Source: Mesodorylaimus sp. YZB2_4 (Eukaryota; Nematoda; Enoplea; Dorylaimida; Dorylaimidae). Taken from it: a stretch of 64,000 nucleotides of DNA. Positions 42,525 through 53,372 of this stretch are shown piece after piece. Location: NCBI GenBank assembly GCA_030248295.1, contig JASANH010001155.1, positions 62,001 through 126,000 on the forward strand. Reading direction: 5' to 3'. The notes under the pieces are model-generated. The model saw nothing but the letters and a program-made list of their open reading frames with translations, searched no databases and was not told the DNA's origin. The position numbers and the translations under genes are program-made. Within the stretch, counting starts at the first letter, position 1. Each line of letters opens with the position of its first letter.

Positions 42525-45500
42525 ATGAACAAAAACGGAAGTGCCGTCCGTTTTTGCTTGGACGATGATGTCACTAATAATACGACATCCAGAGAGCAGG
42601 TGGCCCCACCTGGCAATGATTATTATTACTCCAACGAAATCGATCACCAATCGATCCAGCCATCATTCAGCAAGGTAAAAGGGCCAGCATTGACACCTGT
42701 GGCCGAAGTGGCACCGAGTACTCGACCAGTCGATGACACCCTGGCCTCCACTGATGACGATGTGTTCCACAAGCCAAGAGAGGCAAAAGTCAAAGTGAGG
42801 AAAATTGGTGCTTCGGCTGAGGCCCCATCGACATCGGGTTTACCGAGGCCTTCAACCGCTGAAATTTTCGTGGCTTTATCCGAGAGAAGACGAAGCTTGG
42901 CTATTGCGGTAAGATCTTGGATTATGAGGATCAATGGTCTTTGTCATGCGGGATAGGCTGATCAGTCTTGACTACAGTAGCTGGAAAGCCATGACTAGCT
43001 TGACTTATACAGTATTTATGTGGCTAGATTTGGGTCACGGGTTTTCTTTGGCCACGTACAATTCATGTTCCAGTTCACAGTATTGACACCCTGATGGCTT
43101 GGGTTGAGCACTGCAGTGGCACTCAGTAAGGAAATGGAGCGGAAAATGCAACGGATATAAAATAACCATTTCACAAGTCCCATGAGAGCAGAAAATTTGA
43201 ATTTCCCGCTGTCAGCTGCCTATGTCAATTTTAGATTGATGCAAAGTCTCGCACCCACAAAACTTATATGCATGCAAGAACGATGGAGAGAAAAAGGTTT
43301 TTCTTGTTGTTTATCAATAAAACGATGACTTGAAAAAGTCACACAGCAACCTGGAAAATATTAACGCGCAATAAAAACTTCTTACAGGTCAACGCGCGCA
43401 GGCTTTGGAATGTGGCAATTTGTATCCTGTAAAACTCTCATGGGCAGCATCAAGAAGGAAACTCAAATTTTGCGTCTTGTGAGGCGTGTGAAATGGGGAA
43501 GAGAGGCTTTCTGAGACACTCGACCAATATAGAACCGGCCTCGTGGCCTGGTGGGTCAGGCGTCTGCCCCTCACGCCAGGTGCGCAGTTACGGGCGAGTG
43601 TTCGACTCGCGGGCCGGTAAATCATTTCGTGTAAAATGTGTCCCTTCACCCTCGAGTGCGCATAAGCGCTTGGTGATGTGGTAAAACATGAACATGAACA
43701 TAGAATATACTTGGCAGGTCGACTTTTTTAACCCCCTTTTTTATATGCTCCATCGAAAGTACTTACAAAACTGATAGTCTTGGCCGGAGTACAATTTTTC
43801 TACAATGCCTGTGTATGGAAATATAGCACTTTAAAGGTCAAAAAGTGCATTTGAGCACTCTACAATCCAGATATATTTACAATAGACTACCTGCTGCTAG
43901 AGTTCTGGGAATGATAAGGGTATACAGATGGTCCGGCATCGAAGCAGTATATCTCACCAGGTGAAACCAGAAAACTTGAAAAAAAAGATTTTGAAAACTC
44001 GATTATTCATAACTCACTTTTTTGATCTTGAAAAAAATCAAGCTAGAAGCTTTAACGATTCAAAAATTTTTTCAAGTCTATCCATGTGTTTCAAACTGAA
44101 GAAATCAAGGTTGAGAAAAATCTTGATTCTGTCACCTGTGGAAATTATTCCGTTGTCCCTCTTACCCTTTTCATTCCAAGAACTCTAGCACCACGTAGTC
44201 TATTGTAAATATGACTATCTGAATTTAAGAGTGCTCAAATGCTTAAAATTATCCTCCTCTTGTCATTCCTGAGCCTCTGCAGCTCTACCTACACAAGCGA
44301 AATCCTTCTTTTCACGAAGCGAAAAAACACGCCTTTTCACGAAAAGTTGCAAAACTCGCAAATTTGAATTTCCTGCTCTTTAGTTGAATTTCAGTTTTCG
44401 TTCAATGTCTCGGGCAAAAATAAACGAGTTCTAACGCGGAAAAAAAAAATCTGAAAGCTTTTTTCAAGGGCTACAAGATAGGCTATTACTGATCAGCGCG
44501 AGTAATCAACAGCCAGGATTATCGATCATGATTAGCTAAAATTTCTGAAATAAGTGCAGCTATCAGCTGTGAGCACAATAACTGTGGTCCGTAGTGCAAA
44601 AATTGGGTTGTTTTTATGATGTTCTGACAATAGGCTACTATTTCAGTGAGAAAACCGGGAGATGTGGCTCGTGTAATTTACCCATAATCGATTATGTGCC
44701 TGATCACGGCTGATCACGGACAGATTTTTTCGAATCTCTCATGAATGGTTATAGCTAGGCTGATTTTAAAAAAGGTTTTAGATTCCTTCAAATGTAGTGG
44801 TCATTTCTATATTTTAAAAATTGTTCTAGACCCAAAACTAAGCAAGTTATGATTTTTTGACCAAAAGTGACCCTTTTTGACTTTTAAAGTGCTATATAGG
44901 CATTTTAGAAAAATTTTACTTCGGCAAAGACAATCAGTTTTTTAAGTACTTTCGATAGAGCATACAAAAAAGAGGGTCAAAAAGTCGACTGGTCAAGTAT
45001 ATTTTATATGGGTCGAGTCTCTCAGAAACCCTCTCTTAAAAAGTCACACAGTAAACTGGAAAATGTTAACGTACAATAAAAACTTCTTACAGGTCAAGGC
45101 GCACAGGCTTTGAAGTGTGGCAATTTTTATCTATTGAAAACTGCCATAGGCAGCATTAAGCGGGAAATTCACATTTTGCGTCTTGTGAGGCGTGTGAAAT
45201 GGTTAATTAATAAAGACGTGGTTTCTATCACGTTTTGTAGAACCAAAGGAATACAGTGGACGATTATACGGATACGTTATGCTTTTCTTCTGACTAAGCA
45301 CTAGCTGTGTTGATGTATAAAATGTGCAATGCTATAGGAGATAGGAACTTTTTTGTGAGATGAGGCCTCATGTCAAGGATGATCATATACGCCTCCGCAG
45401 TTTTTTTCTCCCTTTACATTCTCCGATTCTGAACCAATCTCAGGTTTAAAAGTTTTTTCACCAGAACGATTAATGCTGAAAGTCTGTGTCAACTACAAGG

Positions 45501-48500
45501 AGTCTTGACTGAAGGCCGAAAATAGCATTTTATGAGTAGAATATTGCTGGGTTGTCCATAGCAACCAGTTTTTAGGCTACGGACGCGATTAAACGAAAAA
45601 GCCTCGGGCAACTCGACAATGATCCAATTGATCCACTTCGAGCCAGTGCTCAAATGCTGACCGAATGTTTCGCCCTGATCAAACGCAATCACCGTCAATT
45701 GATGTTCAACATCTTCCTTATCCTCCTCGTTGCTCTCATCCTCACGTCCATGATAGTGTTCGCTTTCCTAGCCCCTCCAACGCCCAGATTCGATCTGACA
45801 CTCACCCCCTGGGCCATATTTTGGCCCCTGGACATGCGACTACGCTTATATCAACTCGGGCGCAGCAAAGATGTGCTGACCGTGTCACTGGGCCAGGATG
45901 ACTCTCTCACGAAACACCCACCATCTTATTGCTCGTGCTGTACTCATGACGCACCCAAATGTCTGGCTGAACAGGAGAAATGCTGGTGTTTCAAATGGCA
46001 GTCAGAAACTCGACTTTACATTGCTACTCTGAGACCAGTAAATGCACAATTGGATTGTTTGATTTTGGAATGGCGTAGTTCGAGTCCGCAACGAATCCAA
46101 GCGACCGATTGTGTCAGGACATCGTTTAGTGACGGGGAACGGTGGTACGGCGGGCCACTGACCACCAGTCAGACGTGGCCAGTCAACAGCAACGGCTCGA
46201 GTTCACCCTTCGTGCCTTATTTGGTCAACGATGTGCAAACGGACCCGAGGGGCATGTACGGAGTGGCTGAACCATTGTGGGTATCAAATAATGGGTTCGC
46301 TGTGATGGCAGGCTTAGACAATATGTTCATGGTTAATCGATCGGACACCCAAGTGTGTTTGAGATCAGTGGATGTGAGCAAGGCACCCCTGAGGTATATG
46401 GTGTGCGGGGCACAGGATTCGAGGATTTATACAAGGAATATAAGCACACTGAATGACTTGGTGACCGACTTGCATCCAGAACATGCAATTGACTGTTGTG
46501 ACTCGACTTCTAACATCATCAATAATGTTACTGGAACCATTTTCGTGAATATCGACTCCTCCCAAGTCAATGCCGAAGAATTGCAAGCCATAGAAAATAA
46601 AATGAATGATTTGAAATATGATAATTTTGGAATTGTATTTGAAAATTTTGATTTACTAAATGAAACTATGGCTTTAAATTTAATTGAAAGTATCAGAGAA
46701 GTGGAAGAAAACAAGAAGGATATGGAGATTGGAGGAGTGGTGATCAAAGTGGTGGAAGTGAGCAATTTCATTCGATTCTATCATTTTGAAGAGCCTGGTG
46801 GGTTGGATTTGCAAAGCCGATGCGTGAGACAGTCGGAGAAGGACATAATCGGTGAGTTAGCTGGACATACATTTCATATTGGTCATGAGCCTCCTTGCAA
46901 TAAAATTATTGATTCCATGATTGACGGTGTACTGGCCAAAAGTTCAGCAGGTTTTTTAAATTCTTACCCACCCAGATTCCCAAAAGTTGGAATTCCATGA
47001 TGTATTCCATGTGGGTTCCATGTCAAATACCAGTGGGCTCGCATGGATCCATGTTTTTTTCCCACGTGGAACTCATGATGCGAAACATGTTGAATGGCAT
47101 GGGTCCACGCGGGGAGTGGAAATCAGCCTTTCCAAGTGGATATGTCCGGATCCATCATGTAATTGAGTGGGACATGGAATCTGGGCAGGCAATTAGGTGT
47201 CGCTAGATATCGTGAATTCACGATTCGTTAAGGTAACTTATTGTTTCCACGTTTTAAGCGGGTGAGAAATAAGTGGTAGGACCCCTACAGTCTATGAAAG
47301 TGTGATATTCATAATCTATTTTAAGGGATCACTGTAAGACAGGGCTTCTGTAAGGGTAGAACGCGACAATGCCGAGAAAAATTTTGACCCCTGATTCTTG
47401 TGCTTAGTAGTGGGTACCCCACGAGCGTACGATGATGCAAAAGTCGAGAATATTTTTCACCCCCTTTCAATGGAGATACACAAAAAAGTACTGCTTGGGC
47501 GATTTGGGCCATATCTCTCTCACCCTTGCACCTAGAAGGATCTGAAATATCCCAAAACGACCATAAGATGATGAGCTATTGAATGCTGGTTTTAAAATTT
47601 TTTTAAGTCGTATCATTTTTGAGATATTCCCACCTAAAGTCAAAATTCAAATTTTGACACACATACTTGAGCAAGTACACAGTCTGTAACTCAAAATGGA
47701 AAAACGGACGCCCCATGAAAATTTTACCATATGTACCCCTTGGTAAATTCTGACCTGGTCTAGCTTTGTTTAAACAGTTTTAGTTACCCGTTACAAGGAA
47801 TTCCTAAACCTAATTTTACTCTCTATCATCTTTAAACTTCAATTTCTTCTCATTGCGGGCGTTCTTATCAATAAGAAAATTCCATATCCTTCTACATTGC
47901 CGGGCCTTCATCTCATCACTGTTATCAGTTTTCTGCAGCCCTTATCATTCTGATGTCTATCGCAAGCTGTATTTAAAACCTTGCACAGTTTTCTCATCAC
48001 CAACCCTTCTACTACCTACCAGAGTGCATGTCACTTATCACCAACATTCTTAGGGGACGCGGTGGCTCAGTTAGGCAATTGGTCTTGCAATCTTGACTAA
48101 GTGGCCGCAGTTCTATTCCGGCTGAGGACGCAGCTTTAGGAAGCCTGCTCTCTCGGTCGGAGTTGGAGCCAGTCTTCGACGGCGAGCTCCATCTCTAGCC
48201 TTGCACACTTGACTCTGGGTGACTCACCTGTACGATCAAATAGCAGTAGAATCAGGAGAGTTGTCCACGAAGACAAGTCGAAAAGTCCCCTCCCTTCTCG
48301 CCCGGTGTCATCCTGGGATGCTGGTGCTGGCACAGCTTGCCCGCAGCGAAGGTGCTCCTGGAGGACGTTCGAGGAAGTCGAGCGAGAGCAGGTCGCCTCA
48401 CAGTCTCGCTTATCATATCATGGCTATCGGCAAAACGGGTTGGAAGTCCGGATGGGGGGGGGGGGCGGGGGGAAATAGGGCACAATGCACAAACATTTTA

Positions 48501-49557
48501 AGAAATCAATATTTTTGAAAGATCACAGCAGTCCTTTGTCACCACTGTCGTTCCCATGAATTTTGTAACACGCGCCCACCACCTACAGGACATCCTGCCT
48601 CGCCGCGGGGTCCTTACGCAATGACAGTCCCAAGCGCTGACGTCTTCAATGTGCTTTGCAGGTGTCTCTAAATGGCGTGGGGAAATATACGGCTGTCTGG
48701 ACTTGACTCAGTCATCCGTTGTCACCTGGTTTGCTGATCTCTGCACCAATCACCTTGTCAACAAAGTCACTGATTATTTCTCGTTGGCTGGTGGTGACGC
48801 CAACAGTCTGCCCCTCATGCCCAATCTAAATCTATCCCGAGCCCAGACCAACTTCTACTCTACCATCTATGCTAGCGTGGCCGCCTCGATTCCCAAGAGC
48901 CTATTCGTGGATGTGGCCTACAACACGCACTACTTGTCCAATTTAAACCTCGTTCTTGACATGTCCTCGGACAACGTCCGTTCCATGATCCCACTCATCC
49001 TCAGCACCAGTCTCCAAGGATATTCCCGCATCGCCTTCAATCTAGTCAACTTCTCGATGCCGGCTGGTGGCTGGCTGCCAACAACGGATAATACTGACCC
49101 GTTGTTCACATGGTTGGAGCTGGCCATGTTCTCGCCATTGTTCCGCATCCCTAAGGCTATTCTGGCTTGGAGTGGTGTGGAGGCTGTGATCAAGAGATTC
49201 ATTCCGTTTCGAGAGCAAATCCTGATGGCTCATTACAAAAGAGCTGCTACTTTGAATATTCAAACTGGCGAACCGATCTACAAGCCGATTTGGTGGATGG
49301 ACTACCAGGATTACAGGCAGGGCAAGTACTCGGCGGACGAAGCCATGGTCTGGGCCAATGATCGACAGTTCATGTTGGGGGACGACCTCCTTGTAGCTGC
49401 CTTCTTACAAGATGGAGGGGCCACGCAGCAAATTTACTTGCCACCAGGGAGGTGGAGGAATGTGGAGACGCAGGGGTTCATCGATGGAGGACGATTCGTA
49501 TATATTTCCACCAACGACAATGTGGCCTGTTTTGAAAGAAAGCCTGTGACTAATTAG
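42525..49557 (+). CDS. MYORG: MYORG-like glycoside hydrolase family 31 protein, type II membrane
   Basis: Three exons (42525-42908, 45576-46851, 48662-49557; phases 0 and 1) encode 851 residues. A cytosolic N terminus of about 169 residues, rich in Ser/Pro/Asp, precedes a signal anchor (about 170-193) and a lumenal GH31 domain. MYORG-family marks are GERWYGGPL, a WRGE-x-YGCLDLT block, FSPLFRIP, IYKPIWWM, QFMLGDDLLVA and IYLPPGRWR. In catalytic MYORG-type proteins the nucleophile lies in F-K-x-D-A-G-E. Here the equivalent is FSLAGGDANSLP, with Ala596 at the nucleophile position, and the downstream PDMxGG-like loop is also changed (NFSMPAGG). This suggests loss of hydrolase activity. The human protein is about 714 residues; the longer N terminus comes from exon 1, joined by a good acceptor (TTTTTAG|GCT). 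Intron 1 (2.7 kb) and intron 2 (1.8 kb) carry SINEs and a foldback element. Confidence 0.85.
43333..43496 (+). repeat. Direct repeat flanking the foldback element, left copy
   Basis: About 164 bp starting AAAAAGTCACACAG and ending GGCGTGTGAAATGG are repeated in the same orientation at 45038-45202. The two copies directly abut the two ends of the inverted-repeat element and are roughly 85% alike by eye. Confidence 0.8.
43499..45037. mobile_element. Foldback-type element with long terminal inverted repeats
   Basis: Left arm 43499-43528 plus 43706-43850 pairs with right arm about 44870-45037, from 'aagagagg(c/g)tttctgaga' through 'aatatacttg' and 'gtcgactttttgacc'. A second inner inverted pair (43843-43920 and 44163-44245) includes 'tttacaatagactac'. 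The left arm is interrupted by the SINE at 43535-43699. No transposase was found. It lies in intron 1 of the MYORG-like gene. Confidence 0.75.
43535..43699 (+). mobile_element. tRNA-derived SINE (family A), copy 2
   Basis: This 165-bp copy starts CCGGCCTCGTGGCCTGG, has B box GTTCGACTC, a T-arm GCGAG/CTCGC and GGGCCGG complementary to its 5' end, so the tRNA-like head is still foldable. The tail is AACATG repeats. The target duplication is ATAGAA (43529-43534 and 43700-43705). Removing it restores the continuous left arm of the foldback element, which proves insertion order. Confidence 0.92.
45038..45202 (+). repeat. Direct repeat flanking the foldback element, right copy
   Basis: Partner of 43333-43496, same orientation, beginning immediately after the right terminal inverted repeat. 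Confidence 0.8.
48053..48245 (+). mobile_element. tRNA-derived SINE, third type, in MYORG-like intron 2
   Basis: It starts GGGGACGCGGTGGCTCAGTT (tRNA-like A box TGGCTCAGTTAGG) with a B-box-like GTTCTATTCC. Further on it has 'gggtgactcacc', the body word shared with family B. No (AACATG) tail or target duplication was identified. A 12-nt poly-G run (48454-48465) lies about 200 bp downstream. Confidence 0.6.
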
Positions 49558-49896
49558 GCTGCTTATCAATATATCAGCGATAGGCAACTAGGCTGCTTAT
49601 CATGCCCAATCAATATATCAGTGACAAGATTAGTAATGTTGTTAAGCGAGCCAGTACATACAAGATTGGGTTTTAGTCATTTGTGGGACTGCAACTAAAT
49701 CACACAACCTACTGCACGTGGCTTGATCTGCTGCTTTAGTTGTAGTTGTTACCAAAAAGATCAAAAACATAGTCATGCAGAGTTCAAAAGCTGCACATTC
49801 ATCTACGATTGAAAAAATTTGTTGCGGCCGCAACGTAATCATCCCTCATATGGCCCCAAGTAGCAAATCTCAGTCAACAGGCCGATGGACCACTTG

Positions 49897-50738
49897 CAGT
49901 GTAAAGATATCATGACTAACGTTTACACTGTCACACGCCCCACGGCAGCCACACTCGTCTAGGTCATCCTGGTGTGCGGTCTGTGCTGTGCGAGTGTGCT
50001 GATCGCTGCGACTTTGCATCGTAGGGCGGCCTAGCGCGATGGGCAGCTGTAAACGAAGTTCGAAAAGATCGACGCCGAGTTCGATGGCTAGCGATCACTT
50101 CTTCAAACGCGGGACGGTGACGGACGATTTCGAGACGGGGGAGCCATCGTTGAAGGACATGCCGTATGTGGGACGACGCAACGATTGGGTCAACGAGCAA
50201 CCGCAGGAGAGCGACCGTGTCGAACTGCGCAACCGAACGGACTACATCCGGATGGACCGGGGATCGAAGGGGGATCGCAGAGGGCGCCAGGGTTGCAGGT
50301 AGGAGAGGCAGGTTATGAGACGGTGCCCCGCATTCCACGCTCTTTCCTTTCAGCTGCACTTGCTGCCGTCGAACTGGCGTCGACGATGGCAAAGGAACAA
50401 GTCGACGCGGGTGCGCGCGCAAAGGATCGTCGATCGTTGCGAGCAAGCAGTCGCTGCCCAAACGCGCCCGTCGGCTGCGGTCGTTGTCCGCTGCTGAGAT
50501 GGAGGCGGAGAAGATCGGACGGCGTTTGGCCAAGGCGGCTTCCATGTTCGCCGCTGGGTTCGCCATGGGCAGCAGGTGGTCCAAGGGACAACGCGAGCAA
50601 CAGGGTCAAAGCGAAGACGACCAAGGCGAGTGACTCGTCATTTGTGATTCAGTGCCTTGTCCACGACCTGCTGTGCTCTGCGATCGAATGCTGTGTCAAT
50701 CGTTGTGCATTTTTCGCGATGATAAACCGCTCGCAAGC
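49897..50738 (+). repeat. Duplicated segment, copy 2 (partner 31088-31925)
   Basis: It begins with the same CAGTGTAAA...TTTACACTG hairpin (49897-49905 and 49922-49930) and runs in the same orientation as copy 1. Sequence outside these limits is unrelated. Confidence 0.9.
50039..50633 (+). CDS. Undescribed two-exon gene, copy 2 (179 aa, basic)
   Basis: Exons 50039-50298 and 50354-50633 with the same 55-bp intron as the copy at 31227. The intron is identical in sequence. Exon 1 differs from copy 1 only at synonymous positions (five). Exon 2 has one synonymous change and three replacements: His to Arg, Phe to Ser, Thr to Arg. The Phe to Ser change falls in the hydrophobic C-terminal helix. Both copies keep start, splice sites and stop, so both look able to make protein. 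The antisense frame is also open but differs at eight residues between copies, as expected for a shadow. It lies about 480 bp after the MYORG-like stop and about 390 bp before the end of the convergent GPCR. Confidence 0.7.
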
Positions 50739-51021
50739 AAGCAGAAACTTTTGTGTTCTTCAGAAGTGTCACGTGTCGCAGTACACAAGTCAGTTTTTGA
50801 CATACGGCACCTTTTGAAGGATGTGAACGCTTTTCTTCGGCTGATCCATCTGAGCGAAGTATATTTTCAAGGACACAACTTGTCATGGCGCGTCACTGTC
50901 TCAGGGGCAAGTGAAACTGAAGGAGTCAGCTTGATGCTCCGCTAGAAGTCACAGCAGACTTCGAGTTTCCGTCATCTCTAGCTTAATATGAGTGGACTCG
51001 GGCGAAAATAGCAAAAATATC

Positions 51022-52053
51022 TTATCGAATCTCCAAATTGCAAATTTCTCGAGCACGAGCATTTCTGGCTTCAGTCTTTTGAATTGCGTCTTTTCCATTT
51101 GAGTTCTTCTCGTGTTCACCGTCGATACGTATCAAACGACGAATGCCTTCTCTGAAATCCTGGCATCGGAGACACAAGGACGTGATTTCCACCAAAGTGC
51201 TGCAAGTTTTCAAGTGCGCAGCCACTTCGAATAGCACGCCCGCATTGTGGCAAAAATTGAATATGAGTTCAGGCACGACCCCTGTGATCGAGTATAAAAT
51301 CAATAGTAATTTGGTGGCCGGCAATATGGCGGCTTGTTGCTTGAGGAAAAGCGTTCTTTCAGTCACATTCACAAAATCGCCATTGGTGGTTATGCCTCCC
51401 AGTTGTGATGTTTTCAGGAGCATGTACACGTGCATTGCCAGGTAAGTCATTGGGGACAAGATACAGAACACGAGGTTGACCAGAGCCAGTGGGGCGTATA
51501 GGCCCACTCCAATAACCAAGGGTAGCAAGTCACAGGTTGGCAAAATTGAATTCAATGGAGCGCCAGCCCACAGCATGATGAGCGTGGTGATAAGGGCATA
51601 TAAGACGCATAATGATAAGCCAATCGCCGCGTGCCTCTTCCCCATTCGCAGATAGCGTATTGGTACGACTGCACTAATGCATCGATCCAGAGAAATCAGA
51701 AAGATGGTCTGGGCACTGAAGGTTATGGCTATCATGCCAATTACATAGAATCTGATAAGCAAGCAGTGGCCTCGCGTGGGGTCAGTAACCGACCACAGTC
51801 CGCTTTGTTCACAGATTTCTGACACTGACTGAATTAGGAAATAGACAGCCAGTTTCAGCGAGCCGAATGCACTTGCTGTGATCAATATGAAACAGGGAGA
51901 ATGCAATTTCTTATCAGTTGTTATCACTGATATGATAAGTGTGTTTAGGAAGATCGATATGATACAGATAGTGGTTGTGATGGCTCGAGAAGCGAGGTTG
52001 AATTCGTGAAAAGTCGGAGTAGTGGTGTTGAGGCTGCTTAAAGGGTGACTCAT
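51022..52053 (-). CDS. Chemoreceptor-like class A GPCR, intact member of the local array
   Basis: Single-exon frame of 343 residues starting at a true ATG (52053). Seven hydrophobic segments are visible: TM1 about 22-44, TM2 with LITASAFGSLKLAV, TM3 ending ISLDRCISAVVP (DRC in place of DRY), TM4 LCVLYALITTLIML, TM5 ALVNLVFCILSPMTYL, TM6 ATKLLLILYSITGVVPELI and TM7 LVEITSLCLRC. The N terminus has an NTT sequon. The pattern resembles nematode Srsx-type receptors, but that is a family resemblance only. It shares gene structure and motifs (SPCF, QQAAILPA-K-LL) with the three related copies at 53-63 kb, but is clearly diverged. Five TGATAAG/CTTATCA words occur within its coding sequence. Confidence 0.8.
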   Translation of the reverse strand: MSHPLSSLNTTTPTFHEFNLASRAITTTICIISIFLNTLIISVITTDKKLHSPCFILITASAFGSLKLAVYFLIQSVSEICEQSGLWSVTDPTRGHCLLIRFYVIGMIAITFSAQTIFLISLDRCISAVVPIRYLRMGKRHAAIGLSLCVLYALITTLIMLWAGAPLNSILPTCDLLPLVIGVGLYAPLALVNLVFCILSPMTYLAMHVYMLLKTSQLGGITTNGDFVNVTERTLFLKQQAAILPATKLLLILYSITGVVPELIFNFCHNAGVLFEVAAHLKTCSTLVEITSLCLRCQDFREGIRRLIRIDGEHEKNSNGKDAIQKTEARNARAREICNLEIR

Positions 52054-52437
52054 GCTCCCTCAGGTTGAGTGGTTGTGGCCTGGAGCCGAATTCAGCAGCT
52101 TTAGAATAGGTGAGTAGACGATGATCGACCGGCTTTATGCGCAAATCTGATGAAGGGGAAGGCAAGACAAACCTTACATAGGGACGCAGATAGTGGTAAG
52201 ACTTGACGCATGCATGTGTCTTCGATGTTGTCTAAGCGACTTGATCAGCATAAAATTTTCAACCAAGCCAGATAAACAATTAGGCGAGTACGAGGTGAAT
52301 GTGGTCACTGAAGCGGAAAGAGCGAGCCTGCTCTCTAGAGGACACGTACAGTGAAAAATGACCCGTCTATCGAGGATCGAATCAGATTAGAATATTAGCC
52401 AATTTGATGCTCTATTGAGCCGGAGGGTCGACCCGAA

Positions 52438-52800
52438 CTAGCAGTAAGGCAAGTATGTTCTAAATATGTAATTAGTCATGAAAATAACTTCGCCAGCGGA
52501 AAACGATTTCCTGAGTGAGATAGCGAAAATATCTGAGCTTCTGTGCAAAAACATAATCAGCAGTAAAATGAAATTATGGCCGAGTGGAAACAGCACTGTT
52601 GAACTGGGAAGAAAGTCGAGCTTGTGCCCAAGTGTAACGAGCAACATCGTGTCAACAAGAGCGTTGCACGTACTCAGTAACTGAAGAAGAAACATAGAGA
52701 GCAACAGGTATGTTTCACGTTTTCCATGTGCGTACAGCATTCTTAAAGTAAACGAATATTGTACTACACTAGCTGCCATCAGAATGTTGTTGGCAATCAT
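52438..52800 (-). pseudogene. Hydrophobic frame, possible GPCR fragment
   Basis: A 120-codon frame has three to four hydrophobic segments and ends RKSFSAGEVIFMTNYIF plus a short tail. It lacks a complete receptor and any DRY-like motif. Its position beside the GPCR array suggests a decayed relative, but it has no convincing alignment to the neighbours. It may be non-functional. Confidence 0.25.
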
Positions 52801-53372
52801 GTCCCGTCACACAATGCCGATTTTTGTGAAATTTAGATTACGGGACGTTAGCGGAAGGGTAGTAGCGGACGGGAAACTAGCTGACGAGAGCACGTCTTCA
52901 ATCCGCTATGGGCTGATACTACATAAAATTGCTGTCGAAGACCAGTTCCCACTCATGATCAGAGAATGGGCTACTAAATTGCTTTTCCGAGATGGGATAG
53001 TCAGGGTTGCTGGCCCAAGCAATGCGGGACCAGCCACCTTAGCCACTTCCACCTCGGCGCCTGTATCAGTGACGCAGGCGTCATTTCCAACCAAAACGAA
53101 TTTGAGATGCATACGTCAATTAACCAAGAAATTGTTGTCAAAAACTGCAAACACTAAGCAGCAAACTACACAGTACAAAAATAAAAAAGCTCAAACAAAA
53201 AACTTCCAAATGTAAAAACTGTATTTTCGCTGCGGAAAAGTTATGCTCATTTTACTGTTATCACACGAAACTTGACATATTTAATCAACATTACTAATCC
53301 TTAACAGCCTGTAGACATTGAGGATTAGGCATAACTTTTACCACGTCGTTGGGCGAACATACCGACATTTTT
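52801..53372. other. Spacer within the GPCR array, nothing certain
   Basis: A plus-strand frame (52784-53215) encodes a Lys/Thr/Gln-rich product without recognisable domains. It is not supported as a gene. Confidence 0.3.

Noticed and set aside
45654..47000. MYORG-like protein starting at the ATG at 45654 and reading through to 47000
   Set aside because: The frame is open upstream to a good acceptor at 45575 that joins in phase to the 42525-42908 exon. The 3' part beyond 46851 is intron with a donor GTGAGT and loses family similarity.
52784..53215. 143-codon plus-strand frame
   Set aside because: No domain, no splice support, low-complexity C terminus. It overlaps the possible GPCR fragment on the other strand.
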